DNA of 37,899 bases, from assembly GCA_947626905.1 (NCBI GenBank), contig CANQUE010000019.1, positions 1 to 37,899 on the forward strand, given 5' to 3'. Every line of letters begins with the position of its first letter. The stretch's first letter is position 1. Source of the DNA: an uncultured Oscillospiraceae bacterium. GTDB lineage: Bacteria > Bacillota > Clostridia > Oscillospirales > Oscillospiraceae. Of this stretch, positions 22,477 to 32,200 are shown piece by piece. Below the pieces are notes generated by a model that saw only the letters and a list, made by a program, of their open reading frames with translations, was not told the DNA's origin and ran no database searches. The position numbers and the translations under genes are program-made.

Positions 22477-24195
22477 TCATTTCTGCGCCACCGTATAGAG
22501 GGCGTAGAAGTAGCCTTTCCGGTCCATCAGCTCTTCAAACACCCCCGTTTCCGCCACGCGGCCGTCCTTCAAAACGACGATGCCGTCGTATTGCCGCAGC
22601 AGCGACCCCACCAGCGCGTGGGTGACCACGACGCGGGTGACGCCCTCCAGCTTCAGGATGTCGCCGGTCACCTGATAGGCCGTCTCGGCGTCCAGGGCCG
22701 AGGTCACCTCGTCGGCCAGCAGCACCGGCGAGCGCCGCAGCAGGCTCCGGGCGATGGAGATGCGCTGCTTCTCCCCGCCGGACAGGCCGCTGCCGTTTTC
22801 GCCGCACAGATAGTCCGCGCCCCGCTCCTCTATGAGCCGGGACAGGCCCGAGAGCCGGATCGCCCGGTCCACCTCCTCCGCCGGAAAGTCCCGGAACAGG
22901 GTGATGTTGTCCCGGATGGAGGCGTCGAACACGAACACGTCCTGTTCGACCATGGACACCAATTCGTACAAGGACCGGCTGCTGACCTCCCGCAGCTCCG
23001 CGCCGTCGTAGCATATGCTCCCGGCGTAGTCCCGGCGGGCCGCCATCAGCAGGCTCAAAAGCGTGGATTTCCCGCTGCCGGAAGCGCCCACCACGGCGTA
23101 GCTCTTCCCCGCGGCGAAGTCGAGGCTGACGTGGTGGAGCACCTCGCTGCCCGGCTCATAGCCGAAGCAAAGATCATCCACCGAGATACCATTTTCCAGG
23201 CGGTTGGGGACGTCCCGTCCCTCGTCCCGGACGTTGGACTCCAGCGCCCGGGCCATTTTGTCCACCAGCGCCAGCGCCGCCCGGCGGGAGGCCAGCATCT
23301 CCGGCATCTCCCCTACGACGGTGATCACCGCTCCGGTCAGGTCCATGAACGCGATCAGCACCCCCGGGGTGACGCCCCGGCCCACCTGCACCAGCAGCGC
23401 CCCGGCCAGGAAGGTGCCAAGCTGTGCGGAGCTGCCAGCCAGGCCGCCGATGGCGCCCAGGACCACGGCGACCTTCCGCCGCCGGCACTTGGCGGCCTCC
23501 ACCGCGCCGCTGCTCTGCTCCAAAAGCCCCACGGCGGCGTCCTCCGCCCGGAAACCCTTCACCACGGAAAAGCCGCTGAGGATGTCCTTGAGGGAGGCGG
23601 TGAAAGCGCCGTTTTTCTCCGACACCGCCTTCTCCGCCCGCTCCATATGGGCCCCCGCCTTCATAGAGGCCAGCAGGGGCATGGCGCACAGCCCAATGGC
23701 GATGACGGCCAGGATGGGGTTGTACAGCACCATCAGTGCCACCGCGCCGCCGGCCCAGACCGTGTTGAACACCAGCTCATACTGCCGTTCCAGGTAGTTC
23801 GTCTCGACGGTCGTCAGGTCGTTGGAAAAAGCGGACAGATATGTGCCCGTCGCCTCGCTCTGGAAGGAGGCGATGCTCTTGCGCATCAGCCTGCCGAAGG
23901 CGAAGCGCTTGAACTGGGTCAGCGCCCGGGCCATGAACCGGGGCTTTGTGCCGTACTGCAGCGCCTTCAAAGGCACGATCGCCAGGATGATCCCCGCCGT
24001 CAGCGCCGCCAGCGCGCCCAGGGAAAAGGCGTCCGGCTCCCCGGCCACATAGTCCACCAGCTGCTGGAGCAGCCACGCCACCGACAGGTTCAAAAGGCTG
24101 AACAGCAGCGCCGCCAGGAGCATCCCGCAGTATGCCAGCCGATTGCCCCGGAAAAACCACGCGGTGTACTCCCGGCGCAGCGTCTTATCCTTCAT
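22477..24195 (-). CDS. ABC exporter, fused membrane and ATPase domains (572 aa)
   Basis: This is a half-size ABC exporter of the MsbA/multidrug/peptide type. The N-terminal 300 residues form six membrane helices. The ATPase part has Walker A GASGSGKST (about 370), signature LSGGEKQR, Walker B VLLADEVTSALD and the H-loop VVTHAL. It probably works as a homodimer, since no second half-transporter is in the window. Substrate is unknown. The start at 24195 is chosen because GGGAGG lies 9 bases upstream, whereas the ATG at 24204 touches it. It overlaps the upstream regulator gene by 11 bases, so the two are co-translated. Confidence 0.93.
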   Translation of the reverse strand: MKDKTLRREYTAWFFRGNRLAYCGMLLAALLFSLLNLSVAWLLQQLVDYVAGEPDAFSLGALAALTAGIILAIVPLKALQYGTKPRFMARALTQFKRFAFGRLMRKSIASFQSEATGTYLSAFSNDLTTVETNYLERQYELVFNTVWAGGAVALMVLYNPILAVIAIGLCAMPLLASMKAGAHMERAEKAVSEKNGAFTASLKDILSGFSVVKGFRAEDAAVGLLEQSSGAVEAAKCRRRKVAVVLGAIGGLAGSSAQLGTFLAGALLVQVGRGVTPGVLIAFMDLTGAVITVVGEMPEMLASRRAALALVDKMARALESNVRDEGRDVPNRLENGISVDDLCFGYEPGSEVLHHVSLDFAAGKSYAVVGASGSGKSTLLSLLMAARRDYAGSICYDGAELREVSSRSLYELVSMVEQDVFVFDASIRDNITLFRDFPAEEVDRAIRLSGLSRLIEERGADYLCGENGSGLSGGEKQRISIARSLLRRSPVLLADEVTSALDAETAYQVTGDILKLEGVTRVVVTHALVGSLLRQYDGIVVLKDGRVAETGVFEELMDRKGYFYALYTVAQK

Positions 24196-25258
24196 GGGAC
24201 ACATCCTCCCACAGCCCGGCCAGCTGCCCGTCGTCCAGGGAGATCACGGTCTCTTCCGCCGCCTGCATGGCGGTGTCGCCCATGGTGTCGAAAGCGGTCT
24301 GGCGCTTGGCCGCGCCGAAAAAGCGCAGCCCGTCCGCGGTATAGTCGGGGTCCCGGTCGAACCGCTCCGCCAGCTCCCGCGCCGCCCGCAGGGCCGCCCG
24401 GGCCGCCTCCGGCTCGCCCAGCTTCAGCCGGGCGTGGGCCAGGCAGACGTAAAACGCCGTGCAGGGCTTGTCGAACAGGTTGCTCTTCCCCTTCGTCCTC
24501 AGCCCCGTGAAGTAGCCCAGGATCAGCTCCATGGCCGCCGCCCCCGCGGCGAAGTCGCCCTCCTTGAAGTACACGTTCACCAGGCCGGTGAAGATCCGGA
24601 TCAGCGCGGCGGACGCGGACACCAGCGCCGTGGACAGATACTCCACCGCCTCCTGGGGCCGCTCGCAGACCCCGGCCAGGGACTGGCCGATCACGTCGTT
24701 GTTGATGCCCCGGGGGTTGTTGCTCTTCAGCAGCTCCAGGGCCTTCTCATTCTCCCCCAGCTCGAAGTACGCCTCCGCCATGTCGTAGGTGATGGAAAAC
24801 TCGCTGACGTTCGGGTCCGTGTTCTGCCCCAGCAGGACGATGGCCCGCTCCATCAGCTCCACCGACCGGCGGAGCCGGGCCCGGACCCTGTCGGCCAGCC
24901 CGAACAGGTAGTACAGCAGGGCGCTCTGATACACCACGTCGAAGCAGTTGGGATAGCGCAGCAGCGCCTTCTCCGCCTCGGCCAGGCCGCTCCTGTCCCG
25001 GTCGTGGAGGCAGTCCTTCAGCCGTTTCACCGTGTCGGCCTGCCGGCTGCTCTTCACATCATAGCCCAGCAGCACGTCCACCGAGGTGTCGAACAGGTCC
25101 GCCAGCTCCATCAGCAGCCCGATGCCGGGGGCGGACAGCCCCGCCTCCCACTTGTATACGGCCCCCACCGTGACCCCCAGCGCCTCCGCCAGCTGCTCCT
25201 GGGTCAGCGAGCGTTCCCGGCGGAACCGGCGGATGCTCTCCGAAAGCGTCGTACTCAT
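24185..25258 (-). CDS. XRE-family regulator with TPR-like repeats (357 aa)
   Basis: The N-terminal helix-turn-helix (residues 5-65: IRRFRRERSLTQEQLAEALGVTVGAVYKWEAGLSAPGIGLLMELADLFDTSVD) is a classical Cro/CI (XRE) DNA-binding domain. The remaining 280 residues are helical repeats of TPR character (for example EALLYY..., ITYDMAEAYFELGENEKALELL, FYVCLAHARLKLGEPEAARAAL). This domain order is common in regulators of ABC transporters and in peptide-sensing RRNPP proteins. GGAGG lies 9 bases before the ATG. It is co-transcribed with an overlapping ABC exporter, which is its likely target. No small signal peptide gene was seen nearby. Confidence 0.9.
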   Translation of the reverse strand: MSTTLSESIRRFRRERSLTQEQLAEALGVTVGAVYKWEAGLSAPGIGLLMELADLFDTSVDVLLGYDVKSSRQADTVKRLKDCLHDRDRSGLAEAEKALLRYPNCFDVVYQSALLYYLFGLADRVRARLRRSVELMERAIVLLGQNTDPNVSEFSITYDMAEAYFELGENEKALELLKSNNPRGINNDVIGQSLAGVCERPQEAVEYLSTALVSASAALIRIFTGLVNVYFKEGDFAAGAAAMELILGYFTGLRTKGKSNLFDKPCTAFYVCLAHARLKLGEPEAARAALRAARELAERFDRDPDYTADGLRFFGAAKRQTAFDTMGDTAMQAAEETVISLDDGQLAGLWEDVSHEG

Positions 25259-25292
25259 TTTGCAGGCCCTCCTATTTGTCTTTCTGCCTACA

Positions 25293-25324
25293 AGTCTAGC
25301 ATCTTTCGCCCCGGTTTGAAACCG
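25293..25324 (-). promoter_or_regulatory. Promoter with 13-bp palindrome for XRE-TPR operon
   Basis: On the minus strand, a -10-like TAGACT (25293-25298) lies 16 bases downstream of TTCAAA (25315-25320). Overlapping the -35 is the perfect palindrome CGGTTT-G-AAACCG (25312-25324), an operator-like site probably bound by the XRE protein itself. The -10 and -35 are each only 4/6 of consensus. Confidence 0.55.
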
Positions 25325-25384
25325 ACCAGCCGTATAATTTGGAGAGAAGTTTTTCTACTATTGGTATGAGTCCCCAGGCATAGC

Positions 25385-25414
25385 AAAAGCCCCGCTCAGG
25401 CGAGCGGGGCTTTT
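25385..25414 (-). terminator. Terminator of rpmE
   Basis: A perfect 13-bp stem (25385-25397 with 25402-25414) of AAAAGCCCCGCTC has a four-base loop. Its T-rich minus-strand end follows the rpmE stop by 15 bases. Confidence 0.8.
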
Positions 25415-25428
25415 ACAACGGCATTCCC

Positions 25429-25632
25429 TTACTTGGTCAGACCGTACTTGCGGTTGAACTTGTCCACGCGGCCGCTGGTGTCCACCAGCTTCTGCTTGCC
25501 GGTAAAGAACGGGTGGCACTTGGAGCAGATCTCCACGGTGATGTTCTCCCGGGTGGAACCGGTCTCGATCACGTTGCCGCAGGCACACCGGATGGTGGTC
25601 TTGTAGTACTTGGGATGGATGCCTTCCTTCAT
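25429..25632 (-). CDS. rpmE: 50S ribosomal protein L31, zinc-binding form (67 aa)
   Basis: This is a ribosomal large-subunit protein bridging to the 30S head. The length and start [19 protein letters not shown] are typical. The four zinc ligands are Cys16, Cys18, Cys36 and Cys39 (CxC...[10 protein letters not shown]), so this is the C+ type. GAGGTGA lies 8 bases before the ATG. It is read alone from a promoter just upstream, in the gap after addA. Confidence 0.98.
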   Translation of the reverse strand: MKEGIHPKYYKTTIRCACGNVIETGSTRENITVEICSKCHPFFTGKQKLVDTSGRVDKFNRKYGLTK

Positions 25633-25648
25633 CGTATTTCACCTCAAA

Positions 25649-25676
25649 TCAAGCTGTCTTGAGTGCGGCAGGCCGC
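25649..25676 (-). promoter_or_regulatory. Possible L31 leader hairpins
   Basis: Two small hairpins lie just 5' of the L31 ribosome binding site. One is TCAAG/CTTGA (25649-25653 with 25658-25662), with part of the sequence also able to pair with the SD region (CTCAA/TTGAG). The other is GCGGC/GCCGC (25665-25669 with 25672-25676). An autoregulatory r-protein leader is possible; the element is short and not proven. Confidence 0.3.
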
Positions 25677-25699
25677 CGCCGTTACAAGACGCAAAAGTT

Positions 25700-25728
25700 A
25701 TATTACCATAGCTTTTTCAAAAGCGCAA
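25700..25728 (-). promoter_or_regulatory. Likely rpmE promoter
   Basis: On the minus strand, TTGCGC (25723-25728), 17-bp spacer, TAATAT (25700-25705) preceded by TGG (extended -10-like). It lies within 30 bases of the addA stop. Confidence 0.45.
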
Positions 25729-25750
25729 CGGTTTTTTTGCGCCGAGACCG

Positions 25751-28700
25751 CTATTTTTTCTCCGGCAGCGGGCAGTATTCCGCTCTGCGCCGGCGCAGAT
25801 ACCACAGCGCCGCCTGCTTCACCGGCATCCGCCAGATCCGCTCCATGGCCGCGGCGTAGGCCGCCAGCTGGGCGGCGTGGCGCTCCGGGACCACGTCGGC
25901 GTCGGTCTTGAAGTCGATGACCGTGAGGGCCCCGGCCTCCTGGATGCAGCAGTCCACCACGCCCTGGAGCAGGATCTCCTCCTCCGGGGCCCGGGCGATC
26001 CAAAGCTTGGCGGGGCACAGCAGGGAAAACCGAAACTCCCGGATCACCTTCTCCGCGGCCAGCACCCGGGCCCCCAGCTCCGAGCGGAAAAAGGCCAGGA
26101 TATCCTCCCGGTCCACCGAGGCGGCCTGGCGGCTGTCCAGAAAGCCCAGCCGCTCCAGCCGGGCGATCTCGCCGTCGATCTGCTCCGCCGAGCCGGTCCG
26201 GGCAAAGTCGATGTGCTGCATGACCAGATGGGCCGCCACGCCCCGCTCCGCCCCGGTGAGCGGCCGGTCCCTCCGGCCGAGATCCGGCCGGCGCAGAGGG
26301 CCGCCGCAGGACCTGCTCGGGGTCAGCTCCGCCGCCTCCCGGTCCGCCGCCTCCGGGGCCAGCTCCGCCGCCGACGTGGCCGTCAGCTTGGACGGCAGGC
26401 TCACCGCCGCCTCATAGGGATAGCGCCAGGCCAGCCTTTGGGCCAGAGCCTCCGTCAGCGCCGGGTCCCCGGCGGGCCGCTCCCGGTCCGGTTCCGCCGG
26501 GGCGGGCGCCGCCCCGGCCGGCTGGGCCAGCTTCATATCGATGGTCCGGCCGGCGTCCGCCGCGCCGGCCCGGATCAGCCAGTCGGCGGTATTCTTCGCC
26601 CGGCCCAGCACCCGGGGACTGATCGGCCCGTCCCCGGCGGGGCCGCAGCCGGCGATCTTCCGGGCCGCCTGGGGCAGCACGCATGTCATGATGAGCCGCT
26701 CCCGGGCCCGGGTCATGGCCACGTAGAGCAGCCTCTCCTGCTCGCTCAGATCCTCCTGCCGCTCCCGCCGCTGGATGGCCCGCCAGGGCAGGGTCTTCCA
26801 GCGCACCCCCCGGACCGGGTCCGTCATGCGCATGCCCAGGCCCAGCTCGTCGTGGCACAGCACCTGGCCGTTCTGGCCGCCGGCCCAGCCGTGGCCGTTG
26901 TCCGCCAAAAACACCACGGGAAATTCCAAACCCTTGGATCTGTGCACGCTCATCAGCCGCACCGCGTCCCCCCGGTCGGCGGCGGGGGGCTCCATGCCCC
27001 GGCGTTCCAGCTCCCGCAGCCAGCCCACGAACCGGAACAGGCCCCGGTTCCCGTCCTGCTCGAACTGCCGGGCATATTCGTACAGCTGCATCAGGCCGGC
27101 GGTCCGCTGGGCCGCGTCCGGCATGACCGCGCAGACGTTGAGCAGCCCGGTCCTGTCGTACAGCCGCCGCAAGAGGCTGTCCGTGGCCTCCTCCCGGGCA
27201 TAGCCCCGCAGCTCCTCCACCAGGTCCGCGAACCGGCGGCAGCGTTCGTCTTGCTCCGCCCGGGCCAGCAGCGCGTCCCACAGCTCTCCCTTGCCCGCCG
27301 TCCGCACGGCGCTCAGCTGGTCCGGCGTGAAGCCGAAGGGCAGCCCCCGCAGCGCCGCCACCAGCGGCACATCCTGGCGGGGATTGTCCACCACCGCCAG
27401 CAGAGAGATGGCAAAGCTCACCTCCGGCTGGGAGAAGAAAGCCCCTCCCTGCCGGGCGCTGACGGGCACGCCCGCCTCCGCCAAGGCCCGCCGGTAGGCC
27501 CCGCCCGTGGTATTGGGGGCCCGCAGCAGCAGGGCGATGTCCCCGTACCGCACAGGCCGCAGTCCGCCCCGGCCGTCGCTGACCGGCTCTTTTCCGTCCA
27601 CCATGGCCCGGATGCGCCCGGCCACATACCGGGCCTCCAGCAGGGCCTTGTCCGGGGTGTCCTCCCCGCTCTCCTCCGCCGGCGGCTCCAGTATGCACAG
27701 CTCCGGCCGCGCCTCCCCCTGGGCGGGATAGTCCGCCCCCGGGATCAGCCTGGCCTCGTCGTCGTATTCCACCCCGCCCAGCGCCCGGGACATGATCCGC
27801 CCGAACACGCTGTTGCACGCCTCCAGCACGCACCGGCGGCTGCGGAAATTCTCCCGCAGCAGGACCCGCTCCCCCGCCGTCCCGTCGGCAAACGCCTCAT
27901 AGCGGCGCAGGAAGATCTCCGGCTGGGCCAGCCGGAAGCGGAACACGGACTGCTTCACATCCCCTACGGTGAACAGGTTTTTCCCCTCGCCGGACACCCG
28001 CAGGAAGATGGTCTCCTGCACGCCGTTCACGTCCTGGTACTCGTCCACCATCACCTCGGCGAACCGGCCGGATACCGCCGCCGCCAGGGGGGAGGGGCCG
28101 CCGTCGGCGTCGCACAGCATCTGCACGCACATATGCTCCACGTCGGCGAAGTCGCACACATCCGCCCGGCGCTTCCGGCTGTCATATTCCTTTTTCAGCT
28201 GTCCCAGCAGATCCCGCAGCGCCGTGAGAGGTCCCTTGGAGGCCGCCGCCCCCGCCAGCAGCGCCGCGCCGGACCCGGCCACGGACTCCGCCAGACGGGC
28301 CTTGGCCGCCTTGGCCCCGTCCCACACCTCCTTGGCCCGGGCCCGGACCGTTTCGTCCGCGTCCTTGCCCGCCCGGCCCAGCCGGGGATCGGGGGAGGAC
28401 AGGACCTCCCGGGTCCGGTCCCAGCTCTCCGCCGCCGCCCGGGCCGCGCTTCGCAGCAGCGCCGCCATCTCGCCCATCGCCGGGCCGTACCCTCGCATCA
28501 CCGGCTCGTTCTCCGGCCGGGCCAGCTCTTGCAGCGCTCTTTCCAGCTCCTCCGCCTGATAGACGGCCTCCGCCGCCGCGTCCGCCAGGATATAGGCCCC
28601 CCAGGGGCTCTGGGCCGCGTCCGGATAGGGCGCGTCCAGCCTCTCCAGCGCTTCGGCCATCCACTTCTCCGGGAAGGCCCGGCTCTGCATCTGCCGGTCC

Positions 28701-29233
28701 AGATCCAATATCAGCTCCGCCAGCCGCCGGTCATCCCGGCCCGCGCCCACGCTGTCCACCAGGGCCCGCAGATCCTCGTTCCCGGCGATGTCCTCATAGG
28801 CCCGGTCCAGTACGTCCTCCAGCGCCCGGGCGCGGATGGCCTGGGCCCGCTCCTCGTCCAGCAGGGAGAAGGAGGGGGAGACCCCCGCCAGATGGGCGTT
28901 CTCCCGGACGAGCCCGGCGCAGAAGCTGTCGATGGTGCCGATCTGGGCCCGGTACAGCAGGGCGCTCTGCCGCCGCAGGTGCCCGTTCCGGGGATCGGCC
29001 GCCAGACGGGCGTTCAGTTCCGTCAGAATGCGCCCGCGCAGCTCTGCCGCCGCCGTGCGGGTAAAGGTGATGACCAAGAACCGGTCGATATCCTCCCCGG
29101 CCAGCACCCGGGCCATCAGCCGCTCGGTCAGCACCCTGGTCTTGCCGCTGCCCGCCGCGGCGCTCACCAGCACCGGCCTGCCCCGGACCGATACCGCCGC
29201 CTGCTGGGAGGGCGTCAAACAAAACTCACTCAT
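25751..29233 (-). CDS. addA: ATP-dependent helicase/nuclease subunit A (1160 aa)
   Basis: AddA is the UvrD-type helicase-nuclease subunit of the AddAB complex, which processes double-strand ends to a Chi-dependent 3' tail for RecA. It has Walker A AAAGSGKT (about residues 25-32), motif ITFTRTAAAELRGRI, motif II VMVDEYQDVN, GDVKQSVFRFR, ...VRLMSVHRSKGLEFPVVFL and AMTRARERL. The C-terminal nuclease has Asp1094 (GVVD), Asp1107 and Lys1109 (VIDFKTD). It is slightly shorter than Bacillus AddA (about 1230 aa). It overlaps addB by 8 bases, so it is translated in tandem. Confidence 0.97.
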   Translation of the reverse strand: MSEFCLTPSQQAAVSVRGRPVLVSAAAGSGKTRVLTERLMARVLAGEDIDRFLVITFTRTAAAELRGRILTELNARLAADPRNGHLRRQSALLYRAQIGTIDSFCAGLVRENAHLAGVSPSFSLLDEERAQAIRARALEDVLDRAYEDIAGNEDLRALVDSVGAGRDDRRLAELILDLDRQMQSRAFPEKWMAEALERLDAPYPDAAQSPWGAYILADAAAEAVYQAEELERALQELARPENEPVMRGYGPAMGEMAALLRSAARAAAESWDRTREVLSSPDPRLGRAGKDADETVRARAKEVWDGAKAAKARLAESVAGSGAALLAGAAASKGPLTALRDLLGQLKKEYDSRKRRADVCDFADVEHMCVQMLCDADGGPSPLAAAVSGRFAEVMVDEYQDVNGVQETIFLRVSGEGKNLFTVGDVKQSVFRFRLAQPEIFLRRYEAFADGTAGERVLLRENFRSRRCVLEACNSVFGRIMSRALGGVEYDDEARLIPGADYPAQGEARPELCILEPPAEESGEDTPDKALLEARYVAGRIRAMVDGKEPVSDGRGGLRPVRYGDIALLLRAPNTTGGAYRRALAEAGVPVSARQGGAFFSQPEVSFAISLLAVVDNPRQDVPLVAALRGLPFGFTPDQLSAVRTAGKGELWDALLARAEQDERCRRFADLVEELRGYAREEATDSLLRRLYDRTGLLNVCAVMPDAAQRTAGLMQLYEYARQFEQDGNRGLFRFVGWLRELERRGMEPPAADRGDAVRLMSVHRSKGLEFPVVFLADNGHGWAGGQNGQVLCHDELGLGMRMTDPVRGVRWKTLPWRAIQRRERQEDLSEQERLLYVAMTRARERLIMTCVLPQAARKIAGCGPAGDGPISPRVLGRAKNTADWLIRAGAADAGRTIDMKLAQPAGAAPAPAEPDRERPAGDPALTEALAQRLAWRYPYEAAVSLPSKLTATSAAELAPEAADREAAELTPSRSCGGPLRRPDLGRRDRPLTGAERGVAAHLVMQHIDFARTGSAEQIDGEIARLERLGFLDSRQAASVDREDILAFFRSELGARVLAAEKVIREFRFSLLCPAKLWIARAPEEEILLQGVVDCCIQEAGALTVIDFKTDADVVPERHAAQLAAYAAAMERIWRMPVKQAALWYLRRRRAEYCPLPEKK

Positions 29234-32200
29234 TTTTCTCGATCCTCTCCCACGCTTCCTCCGGGGACAGCTTCGTGCGCAGCCGCCAGCCGTCCGCCGC
29301 CTCGTCGAACAGGCACGCCTGCCGGTAATCGCAGAACGTGCAGGCGTTTTCCCGGCTGCTCTTGAACCAGGGGTCCGCCGCGACGCTCCCGCTCTGCAGG
29401 GCCTGGGCCAGCTTTTCCAGGGTGGCGTCGATATACCGGCTCAGGGCCCCGAACCGCTCCATCGTGGCCAGGCAGCCCTCGCTGTCCTTATAGGGGGTGC
29501 CGTCCTTTTTCAGCCGGATGGGCAAAAACCGCCTGTCCGGCCCGGGCTCCATGGCCTCCAGCACCTCGCTGTCGTCCAGAAGCAGGCCGCTGCGGCGGAC
29601 GGTCTTGCGCCGCAGCGCCTCCAGCTCCTCCGCCGTCACGTCGCTGTCCGCGTCCAGGATCTCGAACCGGGCCGGCACATACAGCACCCCCGCGGGCAGT
29701 ATCCGCTTGACGCCGTACCGGGCCGCCGCCCCCTTTTGCAGCGTGAACAGGTACAGCAGCATCTGCATGTTCAGCCCCTGGCACACGTCCGACAGATCAA
29801 AGGCCTTCACCCCGGTCTTGTAATCCGTGACCCGCAGATACAGCGCATCCCCCCGGACCCAGCCATCCACCCGGTCGGCCCGCCCGGCCAGAGGCACCCC
29901 GCCGGCCGCGGCGGGGTCCAGCACCCCTTCTCCCCGCAGGTCCAGCTCCAGGTCCAGCGGCTGGAACCGGGAATCCTTCAGCTCCTGCCACATGTCCTCC
30001 GTCACCTGCCGCACCGTGGTGCGCAGCCGGCGGAAGAGATAGGCGAACCGGGCCGTCTTGTCGGCGAAGCCGTGCATCTGCTCGTCGATGTATTGGTCCA
30101 CATACCGGTCCGCCAGGGAGCCCACCTGCTCCCGGGTCACGGCGGCAAAGCCGCCCATGTCCAACACCTCCCGGGCCACGTTCTCCAGGATATAGTGCAT
30201 GAAGGTGCCGTAATCCCTCGGATCGAACACCGCCTGCTGGCGGGGCTTGGCCTTCAGGCCGTATTGCAGGAAATATCCGAACCGGCAGTCGGAGAACTTC
30301 TCCGCCCGGGTGGCGGTGAGGGTGGGCGTGCTGCCGTACAGGGCCCGGACCGCCTCCGGTCCCAGGTCTCCCAGCCCGGCCCGGGCCGCCCGGGTCAGGC
30401 GGACCAGCTCCGGCCCCTGGCCGGACCGGACAAAATGCTCCCGGGCCGCCAGGCATACCGGCTCATCCCGGCCGGCCTGCCCCTGCAGCGCCAGGGCGAA
30501 TGCGGCGTCCGCGGAAAATGTCCGGGCGCGGAGGATATCGCCCCGGACCGGGACCGTGCCCAGCAGGGCCTGGGCCCGGGCCACCAGCAGGCTGGGCCGG
30601 GCCTCGCCGCCCTCGCCGTCGGCGGCGGACCAGCTCATATACAGCGACTCCGAGGGCAGGGACAGGCAGTTGTATATGCGCCCCAGCTCCCGGCTCATGT
30701 CTTCCTCCGCCCCGCCCATGGCAAGGCCCAGGGAGGCCAGCTCCTCCCGCTCATCGGCGGTGAATACGCCGCCGGCCGCGTCCGGCGCGGGCACGCGTCC
30801 GTCCGCCGCGCCCAGCACCAGCAGGAGGCGCAGATGCCGCCGGCGCATCCCGTCCATGTCCCCGGCTCCCACCCGGTCCAGGGACACGGGGATCACGCTC
30901 ACATCGTATTTGGACAGCATCAGGCCGAACAGCTCCATGAACCGGGGCCCGTCCATCTCCATATCCCCCAGCAGGGCCGCGAACTGCTCCAGCGCCCCGC
31001 ATACCAGCTCCCATAGCCGGCCGCACTCCGCCGCCGCCTCCGCCCGGCCCTGGGCCGCCAGGGTCCGCCGCCGGTCCTCCAGCCGCTCCGCCAGGGCCGT
31101 GTCCTCCAAAAAGGCCGCCAGGGCCATGGCCTGTTCCGCTGCGGTATGGGCCCGCTTCACCCGGTCCTCCAGGGCCTTCAGCGGCCCGGACACCTTCCGG
31201 CGCATCTGCTCCAGCGCCTCCAGCCGCGCCCGGGCGTCGTCGTCCATGGGCCGGTTGTACCCCTCCGGGTGCATGGTCCAGGGCCGGTCCCACCGGCTGC
31301 CACGGATGTCCCACAGCAGCACGTAATTCTCCAGCCGGTCCACATCCTCCGGGCAAAGAGGGCCCAGCCCGGTCTTCAAATAGCCGAACACCGCCTCGTA
31401 CTCATAGCCCCGGTTCACCGCTTCCAGGGCGCATATCAGCGCCAGCGGCACGCATTTTTGCAGGGTGTCCCCCCGGCCGGACAGGAACAGCGGCACTCCG
31501 TACCGGGCGCAGGCGCTCTCCAGCGCCGTGCGGTAATCGCCGAAGCCCCGGGCCGCCACCGCCATGTCCCTCCACCGGCAGCCGGACCTGGCCAGCTCCG
31601 CCATCCGGGCCGCCGCCAGCTCGCACTCCTCGTATATGTCCGCGGCCTCCACCGCCGTCACCGCGCCGGCTTCGTCCGGCACAGGCCCGGCGGAGAAATC
31701 AAACAGATGCCGGCAGAAGTAATCCAGCGCCCCTTCCTCCGGCTGCGCCGGCTCCAGCCACTGCTCCCGGCATTCCGCTCCGTACTCCCGGGCCAGGCCC
31801 CGGAGCCAGTGGGCGGTCTGCACGGGGATCCGGAACAGCGGGTCGTCCTCCTCCCGGCCGCAGGTCAGGCACACGGTCAGGTCCGTCCCGGCCCGGACCA
31901 GGCTTTGCAGCACCCGCTTTTCCAGCGCCGTAAAGTCGGAGAATCCGTCCACATAGAACACGCCCTGCACGGCCCGGCTGTCCCCGATCACCTCCGCCAG
32001 AGTCTCCAACTGACCCGCCGGGTCCACCCCGCTCCGGGCCTGGACGGCGGCATAGGCCTCCATCAGTTTGGCCAGATCGTTCAGCTTGTCCCGCAGCAGC
32101 GGCGACGCCCCGGAGGCGGCGGCCGCCAGCTCTCGGGGGGTGATCCCGGCGTTTCTCAGTTCCTCCGCCGCCCGGGCCAGACTGTCCAGCGTCCGGGCGC

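Noticed and set aside
24185-25380. Peptide pheromone gene next to the XRE-TPR regulator
   Set aside because: The intergenic space after the regulator holds only a five-codon frame (25368-25383 region) without a ribosome binding site.
25877-29365. 1162-residue plus-strand open frame opposite addA
   Set aside because: It is a shadow frame of addA; the minus-strand protein has all helicase and nuclease motifs.
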